64,000 nucleotides of DNA from Rosistilla carotiformis (GTDB lineage Bacteria; Planctomycetota; Planctomycetia; Pirellulales; Pirellulaceae), in the NCBI RefSeq assembly GCF_007753095.1, contig NZ_CP036348.1:2356001-2420000 (forward strand). The letters are read 5' to 3'. The notes under the pieces were generated by a model. The model was not told the DNA's origin, ran no database searches, and saw only the letters and a list, made by a program, of their open reading frames with translations. Below are positions 1 to 8,722 of the stretch, one piece after another; the stretch's first letter is position 1, and every line of letters begins with the position of its first letter. The position numbers were made by a program, and so were the translations under genes.

Positions 1-1097
1 GAGGTGGCGCATCGGACTGCGAGTGCTGGTGTAAGAGATTTCGCCGCAAATCCGTTAGTTGCAAAACAGAGGTCATGTGTTAGAGGGATACCAGAGCGAC
101 GGACTGGTGATGCCCATAATCGAGCGTACGTTAACTGCAGCCGGAGTGGTCTTCCAAACCATTTCCCAAAGAAGCAGACTCGTAGAACCCTGACCTAACC
201 GTTGTACTCGATCGTGCAGCCCGAAAGCACATGTAAACCATGCTCTGGGGATCCCTGCAGAAATGGCCTAATGCCATGATCCCTAAGGATTCCAAATACA
301 GCCCGGGAATGCAACCGAATCGACCGTGGATGCGGATTCGAGTTGGGCAGCACACAAAGGTGACGCCATACCCAGGAACACGAAAATCAGGAGTTCTGTG
401 TTACCTAGAGGCGGACATATGGCAACCTACAATAGATCGCCCTGCCCTGTTAAGACCAATGTCTTATTCACTGCTTGAATGTTATCGCCACTTTTCGCGA
501 TGTCAAGTCCGCGGCACCAACACGGTGTGGTTTTTATGGGATTAACGCCAGTCGCGCAATCCAGAAGGGGACCTACCGGCATTTCTGAAGATCGGCATGT
601 TCCATCTTGGCTGCGTCCCAATGGCTCGAGAAGTGTCCCTCGCTGGGTGGGCATTGTTCCGTAAATGCAGGCAAATCCGCAGGCAGGGCGCTGCTCAGAA
701 TGATTGGCAACCCCGACGGCCCGGCGTGCGCCTTAATTGTCTGACCGTTGGCGAGCTCCACAATGAACGGATACGTTTCATCGGTTTTCGAAGTAGAAAG
801 CTTGTTTCGCATGAGTCCGCCACTTAAATGATCGAGAGGGATGAGGTGCCGTGTTGCAATGCGAACCGCCAGATTGTCGTCAGTACCTTTGCGTAGAACG
901 TCTAGGGACAAACACGGTGACGGCCGCTATAAGAGATCGGCTGTAATAAACCGCGTAAATTTTGGCGCGAAACCGTTCTATAATCGCAAAATTAGGGCCT
1001 CGTAATCCCAGGTACATCCGTTTGTACTTAACGGGTCCCCCTACCTGGCCTCAGGTGTTCTCTCTCGGGAGCTGTTGCCGACACCAGCAGCGAGTGG
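1..1097. other. Region without a confident gene
   Basis: This first kilobase has short reading frames on all six strands, but none has a recognisable domain, a good ribosome binding site or the codon pattern of the neighbouring genes. The best candidate is a minus-strand frame at 573-911 (112 codons) whose middle, around residues 34-75, reads like a folded protein fragment (PFIVELANG...). I do not recognise it and cannot separate it from chance. No tRNA, rRNA or repeat was seen. The stretch may be a degraded gene or a long intergenic region. Confidence 0.5.
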
Positions 1098-2264
1098 TCA
1101 TCCGAATCGTCGCATCTGTTCATAGGCGTCGGCCAGCATGGTAATCGCCCGATCGATCTCGTCGACTGTGTTGAAACGACCGATTCCGATGCGCAGGCTG
1201 GACCGCGCCTGCGGCTCGCTCCGCCCAATCCCCAGTAAAACATGGCTCGCCACGGCGTCGAGGCTGTTGCACGCCGAGCCACTTGATACGGCGAGCTGCG
1301 GAGAGGCGAGCATCAACGCTTCCCCTTCCACCCCAGGGAACATCACGTTTAGATTCCCCGCCACACGCGATTGTGAATCCAACGCAGGGCCGTTGATTTC
1401 CAGGCCGGGAATCCTTTGAACGAGACCCTCCCATAGGCGTTGGCGTAGCGTCGCGATGCGTTGGTTTTCGGCGGACAGTCCTTCGGTGCACAAATGTAAA
1501 GCGGTTGCCATGCCGGCAATCGCTGCCGGGTTCATCGTCCCGGGACGTACGCGGCGCTGCTGACCTCCGCCGAACAATCGAGGCTGGATCCGCGTCAACC
1601 GACCCTGGCGGCGGCAGTACAGCAAACCGACTCCCTTGGGACCGTAGAACTTGTGAGCCGAACAGCTCAGAAGATCAACCTTCAAGTCGGCAACGTCGAT
1701 GGCGACCCGTCCAACCGCTTGTGTGGCGTCGGTATGGACGGGGATGTCGCGCTGGTGCGCGATTTCGATTAGGGGCTTCAACGGATGCAGGCTGCCGATT
1801 TCGTTGTTGGCAAGCATTAACGAGACGATCCCCGTGTCGTCGGTCAACGTGTCGGCAAATTGTCCCTCGTCGATCTGCCCGTTGGCGTCGACCCCCAAGA
1901 CCGTCACCCGAAACCCTTCGCGGCGCAGCATTTCGATCGGATCGAGAACGGCCGGGTGTTCGGTAACCGCGGTCACAATGTGGCGTTTTCGATTTCGTGG
2001 ATGCAGGCAATGCCCCAGCAACGCCAAATTCGTGCTTTCGGTCGCCCCGCTGGTGATGATCCATTCCTCCTTGGCTCCTCCCAGATGTTCCGCAATCTGT
2101 CGCAACGCCTCGTCGATCGCTGCGGCCGCGGCATGTCCGGCAGCATGCGTGCTGCTGTGCGGATTCCCGTACGAATCCAGCAGGAATGGCAGCATCGCGT
2201 CAGCAACTCGCGGATCGCATCGAGTCGTCGAATGATTGTCGAGGTAAATGAGTTCGTCGGGCAT
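1098..2264 (-). CDS. Cysteine desulfurase, IscS/NifS family
   Basis: A PLP-dependent enzyme that removes sulfur from L-cysteine, leaving alanine and an enzyme persulfide used for Fe-S clusters or tRNA thiolation; cytosolic. The 388-residue protein opens with the family's YLDNHSTT motif, has the PLP lysine in SAHKFYGPKG (Lys205), ATESTN for cofactor binding, and the catalytic cysteine in SSGSACNS (Cys332), the short group-I form. Its length is close to IscS (about 400). The frame continues 44 codons upstream of the chosen ATG at 2264, but family members begin immediately before YLDN, so the extension is probably untranslated. No iscU, sufE or thiI homologue lies beside it, so the sulfur acceptor is unknown; it appears monocistronic. 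Confidence 0.93.
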   Translation of the reverse strand: MPDELIYLDNHSTTRCDPRVADAMLPFLLDSYGNPHSSTHAAGHAAAAAIDEALRQIAEHLGGAKEEWIITSGATESTNLALLGHCLHPRNRKRHIVTAVTEHPAVLDPIEMLRREGFRVTVLGVDANGQIDEGQFADTLTDDTGIVSLMLANNEIGSLHPLKPLIEIAHQRDIPVHTDATQAVGRVAIDVADLKVDLLSCSAHKFYGPKGVGLLYCRRQGRLTRIQPRLFGGGQQRRVRPGTMNPAAIAGMATALHLCTEGLSAENQRIATLRQRLWEGLVQRIPGLEINGPALDSQSRVAGNLNVMFPGVEGEALMLASPQLAVSSGSACNSLDAVASHVLLGIGRSEPQARSSLRIGIGRFNTVDEIDRAITMLADAYEQMRRFG

Positions 2265-2663
2265 GTGGATTGCGTGCTGGACAACGTGGTGGTGAGGGCC
2301 GGCGGTCACACCGAACACCCCGGCGGGTAACTGAAGCCCAAGGGCAGGCTCATGCGTGTAATAATTTCGTGCCTTTGTAAAAACTGCAACAGCCAATCAT
2401 CTTAAATTGTTAGGGCACACTGGCCCGCAGCGACCGCCAATTTCAGCAGGTTTGCCTTCTTAATTACATCGCAGCCACGTCGGATCAAGGCTTTGGCACG
2501 ATTTGTGCCCTCTTGTCGGCTCCAGCTCATGAGAAGGGCGGGCACTCTTTCGGCTTGGATCACGCGATCGAATCGATCCGGTAGATCTTAAGCAATCCCA
2601 ATGCTTCAGGATTCGAAGCATCGACAGATGCCATTTTTTGCATGCGATGCAAGGAGCGCAACC
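2265..2663. other. Divergent intergenic region
   Basis: About 400 bases separate the divergent cysteine desulfurase and ompH-like genes. The region holds one notable site, a GGCAC/GTGCC inverted repeat that also fits a sigma-54 promoter (2495-2510, listed separately). Nothing else coding or structural was recognised. Confidence 0.5.
2495..2510 (+). promoter_or_regulatory. Sigma-54-like promoter or GGCAC/GTGCC palindrome
   Basis: The sequence TGGCACGATTTGTGC (2495-2509) matches the sigma-54 consensus TGGCACG-N4-TTGC at all positions except one T, with the GG and GC dinucleotides exactly ten bases apart. The same bases form a perfect 5-bp inverted repeat, GGCAC-GATTT-GTGCC (2496-2510), so a repressor operator is an alternative. 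It lies about 150 bases upstream of the GTG start of the OmpH-like gene. Confidence 0.35.
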
Positions 2664-3281
2664 GTGCGGACACCACTATTTATTACTTCGATGGTCTTTG
2701 GGGTGCTCTCGTTGGGCACTTCAGCAATGCACCACTGCACTGCCCAAGATTCCCCACCACCCGGAAAGTTCGCGATCATCGACGTCGCCTATATCTTCAA
2801 AAACGCTGAATGCATCAAAGCTGAAGTTGCGGCGATCGAACAGCAAATGGCGGAACTTCAGAACTTCGGAAAAGCAAAGCAGCAGGAACTGCTCAATGAA
2901 GCCAAGGCGATCAAAGCCTTCAAGCCGGGGTCGCTCGAGTATGCAAGGCAAGAAGAAAAGCTAGCGGAACTTGAATCGCAGTTGAAGCTTGAGGTGTTCC
3001 GTCGTCGTAAGAGTCTCGCCGACGCCGAAGCGGGATTGTATTTCGATGGCTACCAAAAGATGCACCGAATCATTTCACAGGTCGCACAATACAACAACAT
3101 CGACCTGGTGCTGCGATATGACAGCGAAGCGATGGATCTCGAAAAGCCCGACACCGTCTTGCGAAGCGTGATGAAAAACGTCGTCTATCGCGCCGACACG
3201 ATCGATCTGACCCAGATCGTGTTGGCGGCGCTAGACAAAACCGAGATCGCGGCCGCTCCTGTCGCCAGCACCCTACGCTAA
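2664..3281 (+). CDS. OmpH/Skp-like periplasmic chaperone
   Basis: Skp-family proteins hold unfolded outer-membrane proteins in the periplasm. After the GTG start the 205-residue product has a signal peptide (RTPLFITSMVFGVLSLGTSA, cleavage near Ala-Gln-Asp), then FAIIDVAYIF as the first strand, a long charged helical hairpin (about residues 45-125), and a final strand/helix segment with DLVLRYDSEAMD, the normal OmpH arrangement. The frame is open from an ATG at 2601, but AAGGAG seven bases before GTG at 2664, and the signal peptide that follows it, favour the GTG. Other planctomycete OmpH proteins are likewise not next to bamA or lpxD; none lies here. Confidence 0.85.
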   Translation: MRTPLFITSMVFGVLSLGTSAMHHCTAQDSPPPGKFAIIDVAYIFKNAECIKAEVAAIEQQMAELQNFGKAKQQELLNEAKAIKAFKPGSLEYARQEEKLAELESQLKLEVFRRRKSLADAEAGLYFDGYQKMHRIISQVAQYNNIDLVLRYDSEAMDLEKPDTVLRSVMKNVVYRADTIDLTQIVLAALDKTEIAAAPVASTLR

Positions 3282-3307
3282 TCCCGCCGTCTCGCGTGAG
3301 GACGGAC

Positions 3308-4330
3308 TCAGTAGCCCCGTTGCAGGCCGGGGTGGATGTCGACGTCGAGGCTGTCGTATCCGTGGCGCTCGATCTGTTCCAGCGCCACCGCTCCCATCAC
3401 CGCGTTGTCGGTGCACAGGTCCGGCGGGGCAATCACCAGCCCAAATCCGTCTCGATCAGCCGCTTCGGCCAGGGCGGCGCGAAGTCGCCCGTTGGCCGCG
3501 ACGCCGCCACCAACACACAGCTTGGAAAAACCGGTTTGCCGAATCGCTTGGCGACTCTTGGCGACCAAACAGTCGACGACAGCCTGTTCAAAACTGGCGC
3601 ACAGATCGGCCAATTGCTGCTCGGACAGGTCCAGCTGCGAAAAATCCTGCTTCCCCGGACCGACTAAACAGTAGCGAACGGCGGTCTTCAAACCGCTGAA
3701 ACTGAAATTCAGATGATCCTCGCCAACCAGAGAGCGAGGGAAATCGTGCGCCTTCGGATTTCCAGCCGCTGCCGCGCGGGAGACCGATGGCCCGCCGGGG
3801 AAGGGCAATCCGAGCATCGCCCCGACTTTGTCGAACGCTTCGCCCGCGGCGTCGTCGATCGTTCCCCCCAGATAGTCCAGTTCGGTCGCGCTGTGGCAAG
3901 CGTACAGGCTGGTATGCCCGCCGCTGACGATCAGTCCCACACAGGGATAGATCTCGCCGGGATCGGACATTTGGCAGGCGTAGATATGGGCCTGCAGATG
4001 GTTCACCGCCACCAGCGGCTTGTTCCAAGCAACGGCCAAGGTTTTGGCGGCGGTCAGCCCCACCATCAACGAACCCGCCAAACCGGGGGTGTTTGCGACG
4101 GCGATCGCGTCGAGATCGGCCGGATCGATGTCGGCTTGTCGGATCGCTTCGTCGATCACCGGCAGGATGCGTTGGACGTGAGCGCGAGCGGCGACCTCGG
4201 GGACAACGCCTTGGAACCGGGCGTGTAATTCGGTCTGAGTGGCGACGGCGGCCCCCAAAACCTGGGGGCCCGAAGCGATCACGGCAGCGGCAGTCTCATC
4301 GCACGTTGATTCGATTGTCAATATAATCAT
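3308..4330 (-). CDS. tsaD: tRNA N6-adenosine threonylcarbamoyltransferase TsaD
   Basis: TsaD transfers the threonylcarbamoyl group from TC-AMP to A37 of ANN-decoding tRNAs (t6A synthesis), working with TsaB, TsaC and TsaE in the cytosol. The 340-residue protein begins ILTIESTCDETAAAV, has the metal-binding histidines in NHLQAHIYA, the phosphate loop VSGGHTSLY, the conserved AGEAFDKVGAMLGLPFPGGP block, GGVAANGRLR and a late DNAVM motif. Length is typical. The start follows no strong Shine-Dalgarno sequence, but the N-terminus aligns with the family. It is convergent with the OmpH-like gene (26-base gap). Partner tsa genes are not in the window. Confidence 0.97.
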   Translation of the reverse strand: MIILTIESTCDETAAAVIASGPQVLGAAVATQTELHARFQGVVPEVAARAHVQRILPVIDEAIRQADIDPADLDAIAVANTPGLAGSLMVGLTAAKTLAVAWNKPLVAVNHLQAHIYACQMSDPGEIYPCVGLIVSGGHTSLYACHSATELDYLGGTIDDAAGEAFDKVGAMLGLPFPGGPSVSRAAAAGNPKAHDFPRSLVGEDHLNFSFSGLKTAVRYCLVGPGKQDFSQLDLSEQQLADLCASFEQAVVDCLVAKSRQAIRQTGFSKLCVGGGVAANGRLRAALAEAADRDGFGLVIAPPDLCTDNAVMGAVALEQIERHGYDSLDVDIHPGLQRGY

Positions 4331-4560
4331 TGCAGCTTAAGGCCCGAGCGACTTTCATTACGATATCGGCGACTCAAAGACCGATGGAAACCAAGGTGCT
4401 TGAGAACCGTTGCCGCGGCGTGTGAAGGCCGCCACGGTGCAGCCCAACGATCGCAGCTCCTGCCGCGAACGATCCGCGAACAAGGCGATCGACCAGCTTA
4501 CCCGACGCGCGATCTGGTTTACAGAAGACCAACCAAAAGACAACAAGACAAAGAGATTGA

Positions 4561-5220
4561 ATGACCGTTGAACCCGAATTCCTGCAGGCACTCGCTCAAG
4601 AAAAGATCAGCCTGCCCGACGATCAACTCGAGGGATTGCAAGACTATGCCCGTTTGATGTGGGAATGGAACGAGAAGGTCAATCTGACGCGGCACACGAC
4701 GTGGCAGCTGTTTGGGACGCGCGACATGCTCGACGTCACCCAACTGGCCAACATCATCCCCGACGACCACGAAGTCCTCGACCTCGGTTCGGGCGGTGGC
4801 GTCCCCGGGATTCCGCTGTCGATCGTCCGCCCCGACCTGCAGGTCTCGCTGGCCGAATCGGTCGGCAAGAAAGCCCAAGTCCTCAACGACATCGTTTCCG
4901 AACTGAACCTGCCGATCACCGTTTACGCGGCCCGCGCCGAGGATCTGTTGCACGATCTGCGATTCGACACGATCGTCGTCCGCGCCGTCGGCTCGCTTCG
5001 TAAACTGTGCACATGGTTGGAGCCGCATTGGGCTTCGATCGGCCAAGTGCTTGCGGTCAAAGGTCCCAAGTGGGTCGAAGAGCGGAACGAAGCACGTCAT
5101 CACGGCGTGATGAAAGGCTTGCAATTGCGAAAGGTCGCCAGCTATCAAATGCCGGAGACCGAAAACGAAGGGGTGATCCTGCAGATTTGGAAGCACGGCG
5201 TCCCCGTGGTTCGCAAGTAA
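4561..5220 (+). CDS. rsmG: 16S rRNA (guanine527-N7)-methyltransferase RsmG
   Basis: RsmG methylates N7 of G527 in 16S rRNA using S-adenosylmethionine. The 219-residue protein has the N-terminal helical part with LMWEWNEKVNLTR, then the SAM-binding loop LDLGSGGGVPGIPLSIVRPD, LAESVGKKAQVL, and RAVGSLRKLCTWLEPH near the active site, followed by a C-terminal segment typical of the family. In many bacteria it follows mnmG; here it stands alone between tsaD (divergent) and cysD. The ATG at 4561 comes after an AAAGAGATTG sequence that is only a weak binding site. Confidence 0.95.
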   Translation: MTVEPEFLQALAQEKISLPDDQLEGLQDYARLMWEWNEKVNLTRHTTWQLFGTRDMLDVTQLANIIPDDHEVLDLGSGGGVPGIPLSIVRPDLQVSLAESVGKKAQVLNDIVSELNLPITVYAARAEDLLHDLRFDTIVVRAVGSLRKLCTWLEPHWASIGQVLAVKGPKWVEERNEARHHGVMKGLQLRKVASYQMPETENEGVILQIWKHGVPVVRK

Positions 5221-5415
5221 TTTCCCACGCTCCAGCCCGGCGACGCCTGGGCTAAACGTGTACGACGAAGTCGTTTATACTTCGTCTGGCCAACGCGGAA
5301 ACGCTCGCGTCGGCCATCCATCGGTCCCCGTTTTTGCCCCGGGGCTCGATCTACTCGGGCGAACCAACGCCCTCAACTTCTGTTCCCGGTGCCGGACAAA
5401 AGCTAACAAAAATCC

Positions 5416-6327
5416 ATGACTGATTACAACTTAACGCATCTAAAACAGCTCGAAGCCGAGAGTATCCACATCATCCGCGAAGTGGTTTCGGAGTTTCAGA
5501 ACCCCGTGATGCTCTATTCGATCGGCAAAGATTCGGCGGTCATGGTGCAGTTGGCACTGAAGGCGTTTTATCCCGCCAAGCCGCCGTTCCCGCTGATGCA
5601 TGTCGATACGACGTGGAAATTCCGCGAGATGATCGAATTCCGCGACACCTACGTTCGCGATGAACTGGGGCTGGAATTGATCGTCCATATCAATGAAGAG
5701 GGACGTGAGCTGGGCATCCATCCGTTGGATGACAGCGAAAAGCACACCGAAGTGATGAAGACCGACGGCCTCAAGCAGGCGTTGGACAAACACGGTTTCG
5801 ACGCCGCGTTTGGTGGAGCGCGTCGCGACGAAGAGAAGAGCCGAGCGAAAGAGCGAGTCTTTTCGTTCCGCGATCGCCGGCATCGCTGGGACCCGAAAAA
5901 CCAGCGTCCCGAGCTGTGGAACCTCTACAACACCAAGGTCAACAAAGGGGAGAGCATCCGCGTCTTCCCGTTGAGCAATTGGACCGAGCTGGATGTTTGG
6001 CAATACATCCACCTGGAAAACATCCCGATCGTTCCGCTGTACAAATCGGCGGTCCGCCAGGTGGTCGAGCGCGATGGCGTGCTGGTCATGTTGGACGACG
6101 AACGAGTCCAACTGCGTCCGGGCGAAAAGCCGATGGAGAAGATGGTCCGCTTCCGCACCTTGGGCTGTTACCCGTTGACCGGCGCTGTCGAATCCGAAGC
6201 GACGACGCTGCCCGAGATCATCCAAGAAATGTTGCTAACTCGCACCAGCGAACGCCAAGGCCGCCTGATCGATAAGGATGAGGGGGGGGCAGGCATGCAG
6301 AAGAAAAAGGAACGCGGATACTTCTAA
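5416..6327 (+). CDS. cysD: Sulfate adenylyltransferase subunit 2 CysD
   Basis: The catalytic subunit of ATP sulfurylase, which forms adenosine 5'-phosphosulfate (APS) from ATP and sulfate with the CysN GTPase. The 303-residue protein has the PP-loop SIGKDSAVM (about residues 36-44), the HVDTTWKF block, the [22 protein letters not shown] signature region of the PAPS reductase/CysD fold, and the CysD-specific C-terminus ending KKKERGYF. It is followed after about 140 bases by cysNC on the same strand, so the two are probably cotranscribed. A run of G bases near 6282-6288 (GGGGGGG) encodes part of DEGGAG and would be a frameshift-prone spot in sequencing. Confidence 0.96.
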   Translation: MTDYNLTHLKQLEAESIHIIREVVSEFQNPVMLYSIGKDSAVMVQLALKAFYPAKPPFPLMHVDTTWKFREMIEFRDTYVRDELGLELIVHINEEGRELGIHPLDDSEKHTEVMKTDGLKQALDKHGFDAAFGGARRDEEKSRAKERVFSFRDRRHRWDPKNQRPELWNLYNTKVNKGESIRVFPLSNWTELDVWQYIHLENIPIVPLYKSAVRQVVERDGVLVMLDDERVQLRPGEKPMEKMVRFRTLGCYPLTGAVESEATTLPEIIQEMLLTRTSERQGRLIDKDEGGAGMQKKKERGYF

Positions 6328-6468
6328 TCGTTTCGGCGGTCGCCACAACGCAGGGCGTCCGCCGTGATTCGAACTCTGTATCCGTTGTTTAATCATTGAG
6401 ACTTCATTCCGTCGTCCATTTCGCCATCGATCGATCCTGACGGCGCACCAAGCCCTTAAAAAACTGAC

Positions 6469-8418
6469 ATGTCGCACCAATCAGACCTCATTTCGACAGA
6501 CATCAACGCCTACTTGAAGCAGCACGAGCAGAAGCAACTGCTCCGTTTCATCACCTGCGGTAGCGTCGACGATGGCAAAAGCACGCTGATCGGGCGGCTG
6601 TTGTTCGATTCGAAGATGCTCTACGAAGACGAATTGGCCAAGATGGAAGCCGATTCGAAAACCCAAGGTGCTGCCGGCGGAGAGTTTGATCCGGCCCTGG
6701 CGACCGACGGTTTGAAGGAGGAGCGGGAGCAGGGGATCACGATCGACGTCGCCTACCGCTACTTCAGCACCGCGCGGCGGAAGTTCATCATCGCCGACAC
6801 TCCCGGCCACGAACAATACACTCGGAACATGGCGACCGGTGCCAGTTCGGCCGACCTGGCGGTGATCCTGATCGACGCCCGCCACGGCGTGATGACGCAG
6901 ACCAAACGGCACAGCTTTATCGTTTCGCTGCTGGGAATCCGGCACGTTGTCGTCGCGATCAACAAGATGGATCTGGTCGATTTCAGCGAAGAGAAATACA
7001 ACGAGATCTGCGCCGATTACAAATCGTTTGCCGTCCGCTTGGACCTGCCCGATCTGCACTTCATCCCGCTGTCGGCTCTCAACGGCGACAACGTCGTCGA
7101 ACCGAGCCCGAACACGCCGTGGTATCGCGGCAGCACGCTGATGAATTTCCTGGAGTCGGTCTACATCGGATCGGACCGCAACCTGCAGGATTTCCGCTTC
7201 CCCGTGCAATGGGTCAATCGCCCCAACCTCGACTTCCGCGGCTTCTGCGGCACGATCGCGTCGGGCATCATCCGCCAAGGGGATGAGGTCATGATCATGC
7301 CAAGTCGCAAGACGACGAAGGTCAAGGAGATTGTGACCCATGACGGCAACTTGGAAGAGGCGTTTGCATCGCAATCGGTCACACTGACCTTGGCCGACGA
7401 AGTCGATTGCAGCCGCGGCGACATGATCGTCCGTCCGGGGAACGTGCCGCAATCCGCCGACGCGATCGAAGCGATTCTGGTTTGGATGAGCGCCAGCCCG
7501 ATGGTCCCCGGCAAGACGTACGTCGTTAAACACGCGACGCAATCGGTCACCGGAGCGATCGAAACGCTGCGTTATCAAATCGATGTGAACACCGTCCACC
7601 GAACGCTTTCGCCGCAGTTGAACCTGAACGAAATCGGCCGCTGCCGATTGTCGCTGAACGAATCGATCTGCTTCGACGCCTATCGCAACAACCGAGCGAC
7701 CGGTGCCTTGATCCTGATCGATCGCTTGACCAACGAAACCGTTGCCGCGGGCATGATCCTCGACCGCAGCTCCAGCGGTAAGAGCCAAGCGATCTGGGAA
7801 GAAGACCTCGCTGAATCGACGGGCGAAGAGGATAGCAGCGGCCAGTTGAGCCAAGTCAGCTCCGAGGAACGCGAAGCCCGTTACGGCCAAAAGCCGGCGA
7901 CGGTCTTGCTGACCGGCCTGACATGCAGCGGCAAAACGACGATCGCTCGCGCCGTCGAACGTCGACTGTTCGATTCGGGCCGTTCGGTCTCGGTCCTCGA
8001 TGGCCAACAGGTTCGTCGCGGATTGAGCAAAGACCTCGGATACAGCTTCGAAGATCGCAGCGAAAACCTTCGCCGCGCCGCCTACTCGGCTCACCTTGTG
8101 AACGATTCGGGGCTGATCTGCATCGCATCGTTTGTCGCCCCCAACGCTTCGGTCCGCGACAAGGTGGCCAGCGTGATCGGCAAGGAACGCTTCTTGACGA
8201 TCCACGTTGACGCACCGATCGACGTCTGTCGTTCGCGCGACACCACCGGACAATACGCCGACGCCGATGCGGGCAAGCTGCAGGATTTCCCAGGCGTCAG
8301 CGCTCCTTATGAAGCTCCCGAAGCTGCCGACCTGACGCTGAACACCGATACGCAAAGTATCGATGCCTGCGTCGACGCGGTGATCGATCTGCTGAAGCAA
8401 CGCGGCTTCATCCGCTAA
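6469..8418 (+). CDS. cysN: CysN/CysC fusion: ATP sulfurylase GTPase plus APS kinase
   Basis: A bifunctional 649-residue enzyme. The N-terminal part (about 20-450) is the EF-Tu-like CysN GTPase: GSVDDGKST (G1), [17 protein letters not shown] (G3) and NKMD (G4); it drives APS formation by CysD. The C-terminal part (about 470-645) is the CysC kinase that phosphorylates APS to PAPS, with P-loop GLTCSGKTT, the [20 protein letters not shown] block, and [11 protein letters not shown]. In the FISP segment of classical CysC, where serine becomes phosphorylated, this protein has FVAP (Ala557). In E. coli that serine is known to be phosphorylated; whether the change matters here is unknown. It forms a sulfate-activation unit with upstream cysD. 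Confidence 0.95.
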   Translation: MSHQSDLISTDINAYLKQHEQKQLLRFITCGSVDDGKSTLIGRLLFDSKMLYEDELAKMEADSKTQGAAGGEFDPALATDGLKEEREQGITIDVAYRYFSTARRKFIIADTPGHEQYTRNMATGASSADLAVILIDARHGVMTQTKRHSFIVSLLGIRHVVVAINKMDLVDFSEEKYNEICADYKSFAVRLDLPDLHFIPLSALNGDNVVEPSPNTPWYRGSTLMNFLESVYIGSDRNLQDFRFPVQWVNRPNLDFRGFCGTIASGIIRQGDEVMIMPSRKTTKVKEIVTHDGNLEEAFASQSVTLTLADEVDCSRGDMIVRPGNVPQSADAIEAILVWMSASPMVPGKTYVVKHATQSVTGAIETLRYQIDVNTVHRTLSPQLNLNEIGRCRLSLNESICFDAYRNNRATGALILIDRLTNETVAAGMILDRSSSGKSQAIWEEDLAESTGEEDSSGQLSQVSSEEREARYGQKPATVLLTGLTCSGKTTIARAVERRLFDSGRSVSVLDGQQVRRGLSKDLGYSFEDRSENLRRAAYSAHLVNDSGLICIASFVAPNASVRDKVASVIGKERFLTIHVDAPIDVCRSRDTTGQYADADAGKLQDFPGVSAPYEAPEAADLTLNTDTQSIDACVDAVIDLLKQRGFIR

Positions 8419-8722
8419 CACTCCTGCGGTATCCGAACATCTGATGCAAAGGCCTCGATCATCGAGGCCCTCGGGGCTGGCTGTTACAATTTCAGCCTCT
8501 CTTCAAATGCTGGCATCTGCTGCCACGCGATGGTTGAATCCGCGGCCGATCGATCGGCCGCGCAGTATACGAGCCAAAATTCCCGAAAAGTCCTACATAA
8601 ACAGGCCGCTAGCAGGCTGGATGTGTATTGACCCCTGGGTTCGAAATATCGGATGATCCCGTCGCTTCCAGGAAACTTGAGCAATTCGCTCGATTTTCTT
8701 CGGAATCGTTGGGAGTCATCCG
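8419..8722. other. Intergenic region between cysNC and the BBP7 gene
   Basis: About 300 bases. It contains a palindromic hairpin just after cysNC (8451-8469) and otherwise nothing recognised. A GGTTCGAAA string near 8638 looks like a tRNA T-loop in isolation, but no acceptor or anticodon stems can be drawn around it. Confidence 0.5.
8451..8469 (+). terminator. Hairpin after cysNC
   Basis: GGCCTCGAT-C-ATCGAGGCC is a perfect palindrome 33 bases after the cysNC stop codon. It could end the cysD-cysNC transcript, but it is not followed by a T tract, so it may instead be a protein-binding site. Confidence 0.4.

Noticed and set aside
6481-8421. Minus-strand frame of 646 codons opposite cysNC
   Set aside because: It is the antisense shadow of a well-supported CysN/CysC fusion and shows no family resemblance.
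8630-8660. GGTTCGAAA string resembling a tRNA T-loop
   Set aside because: No acceptor stem, D arm or anticodon arm can be formed around it.
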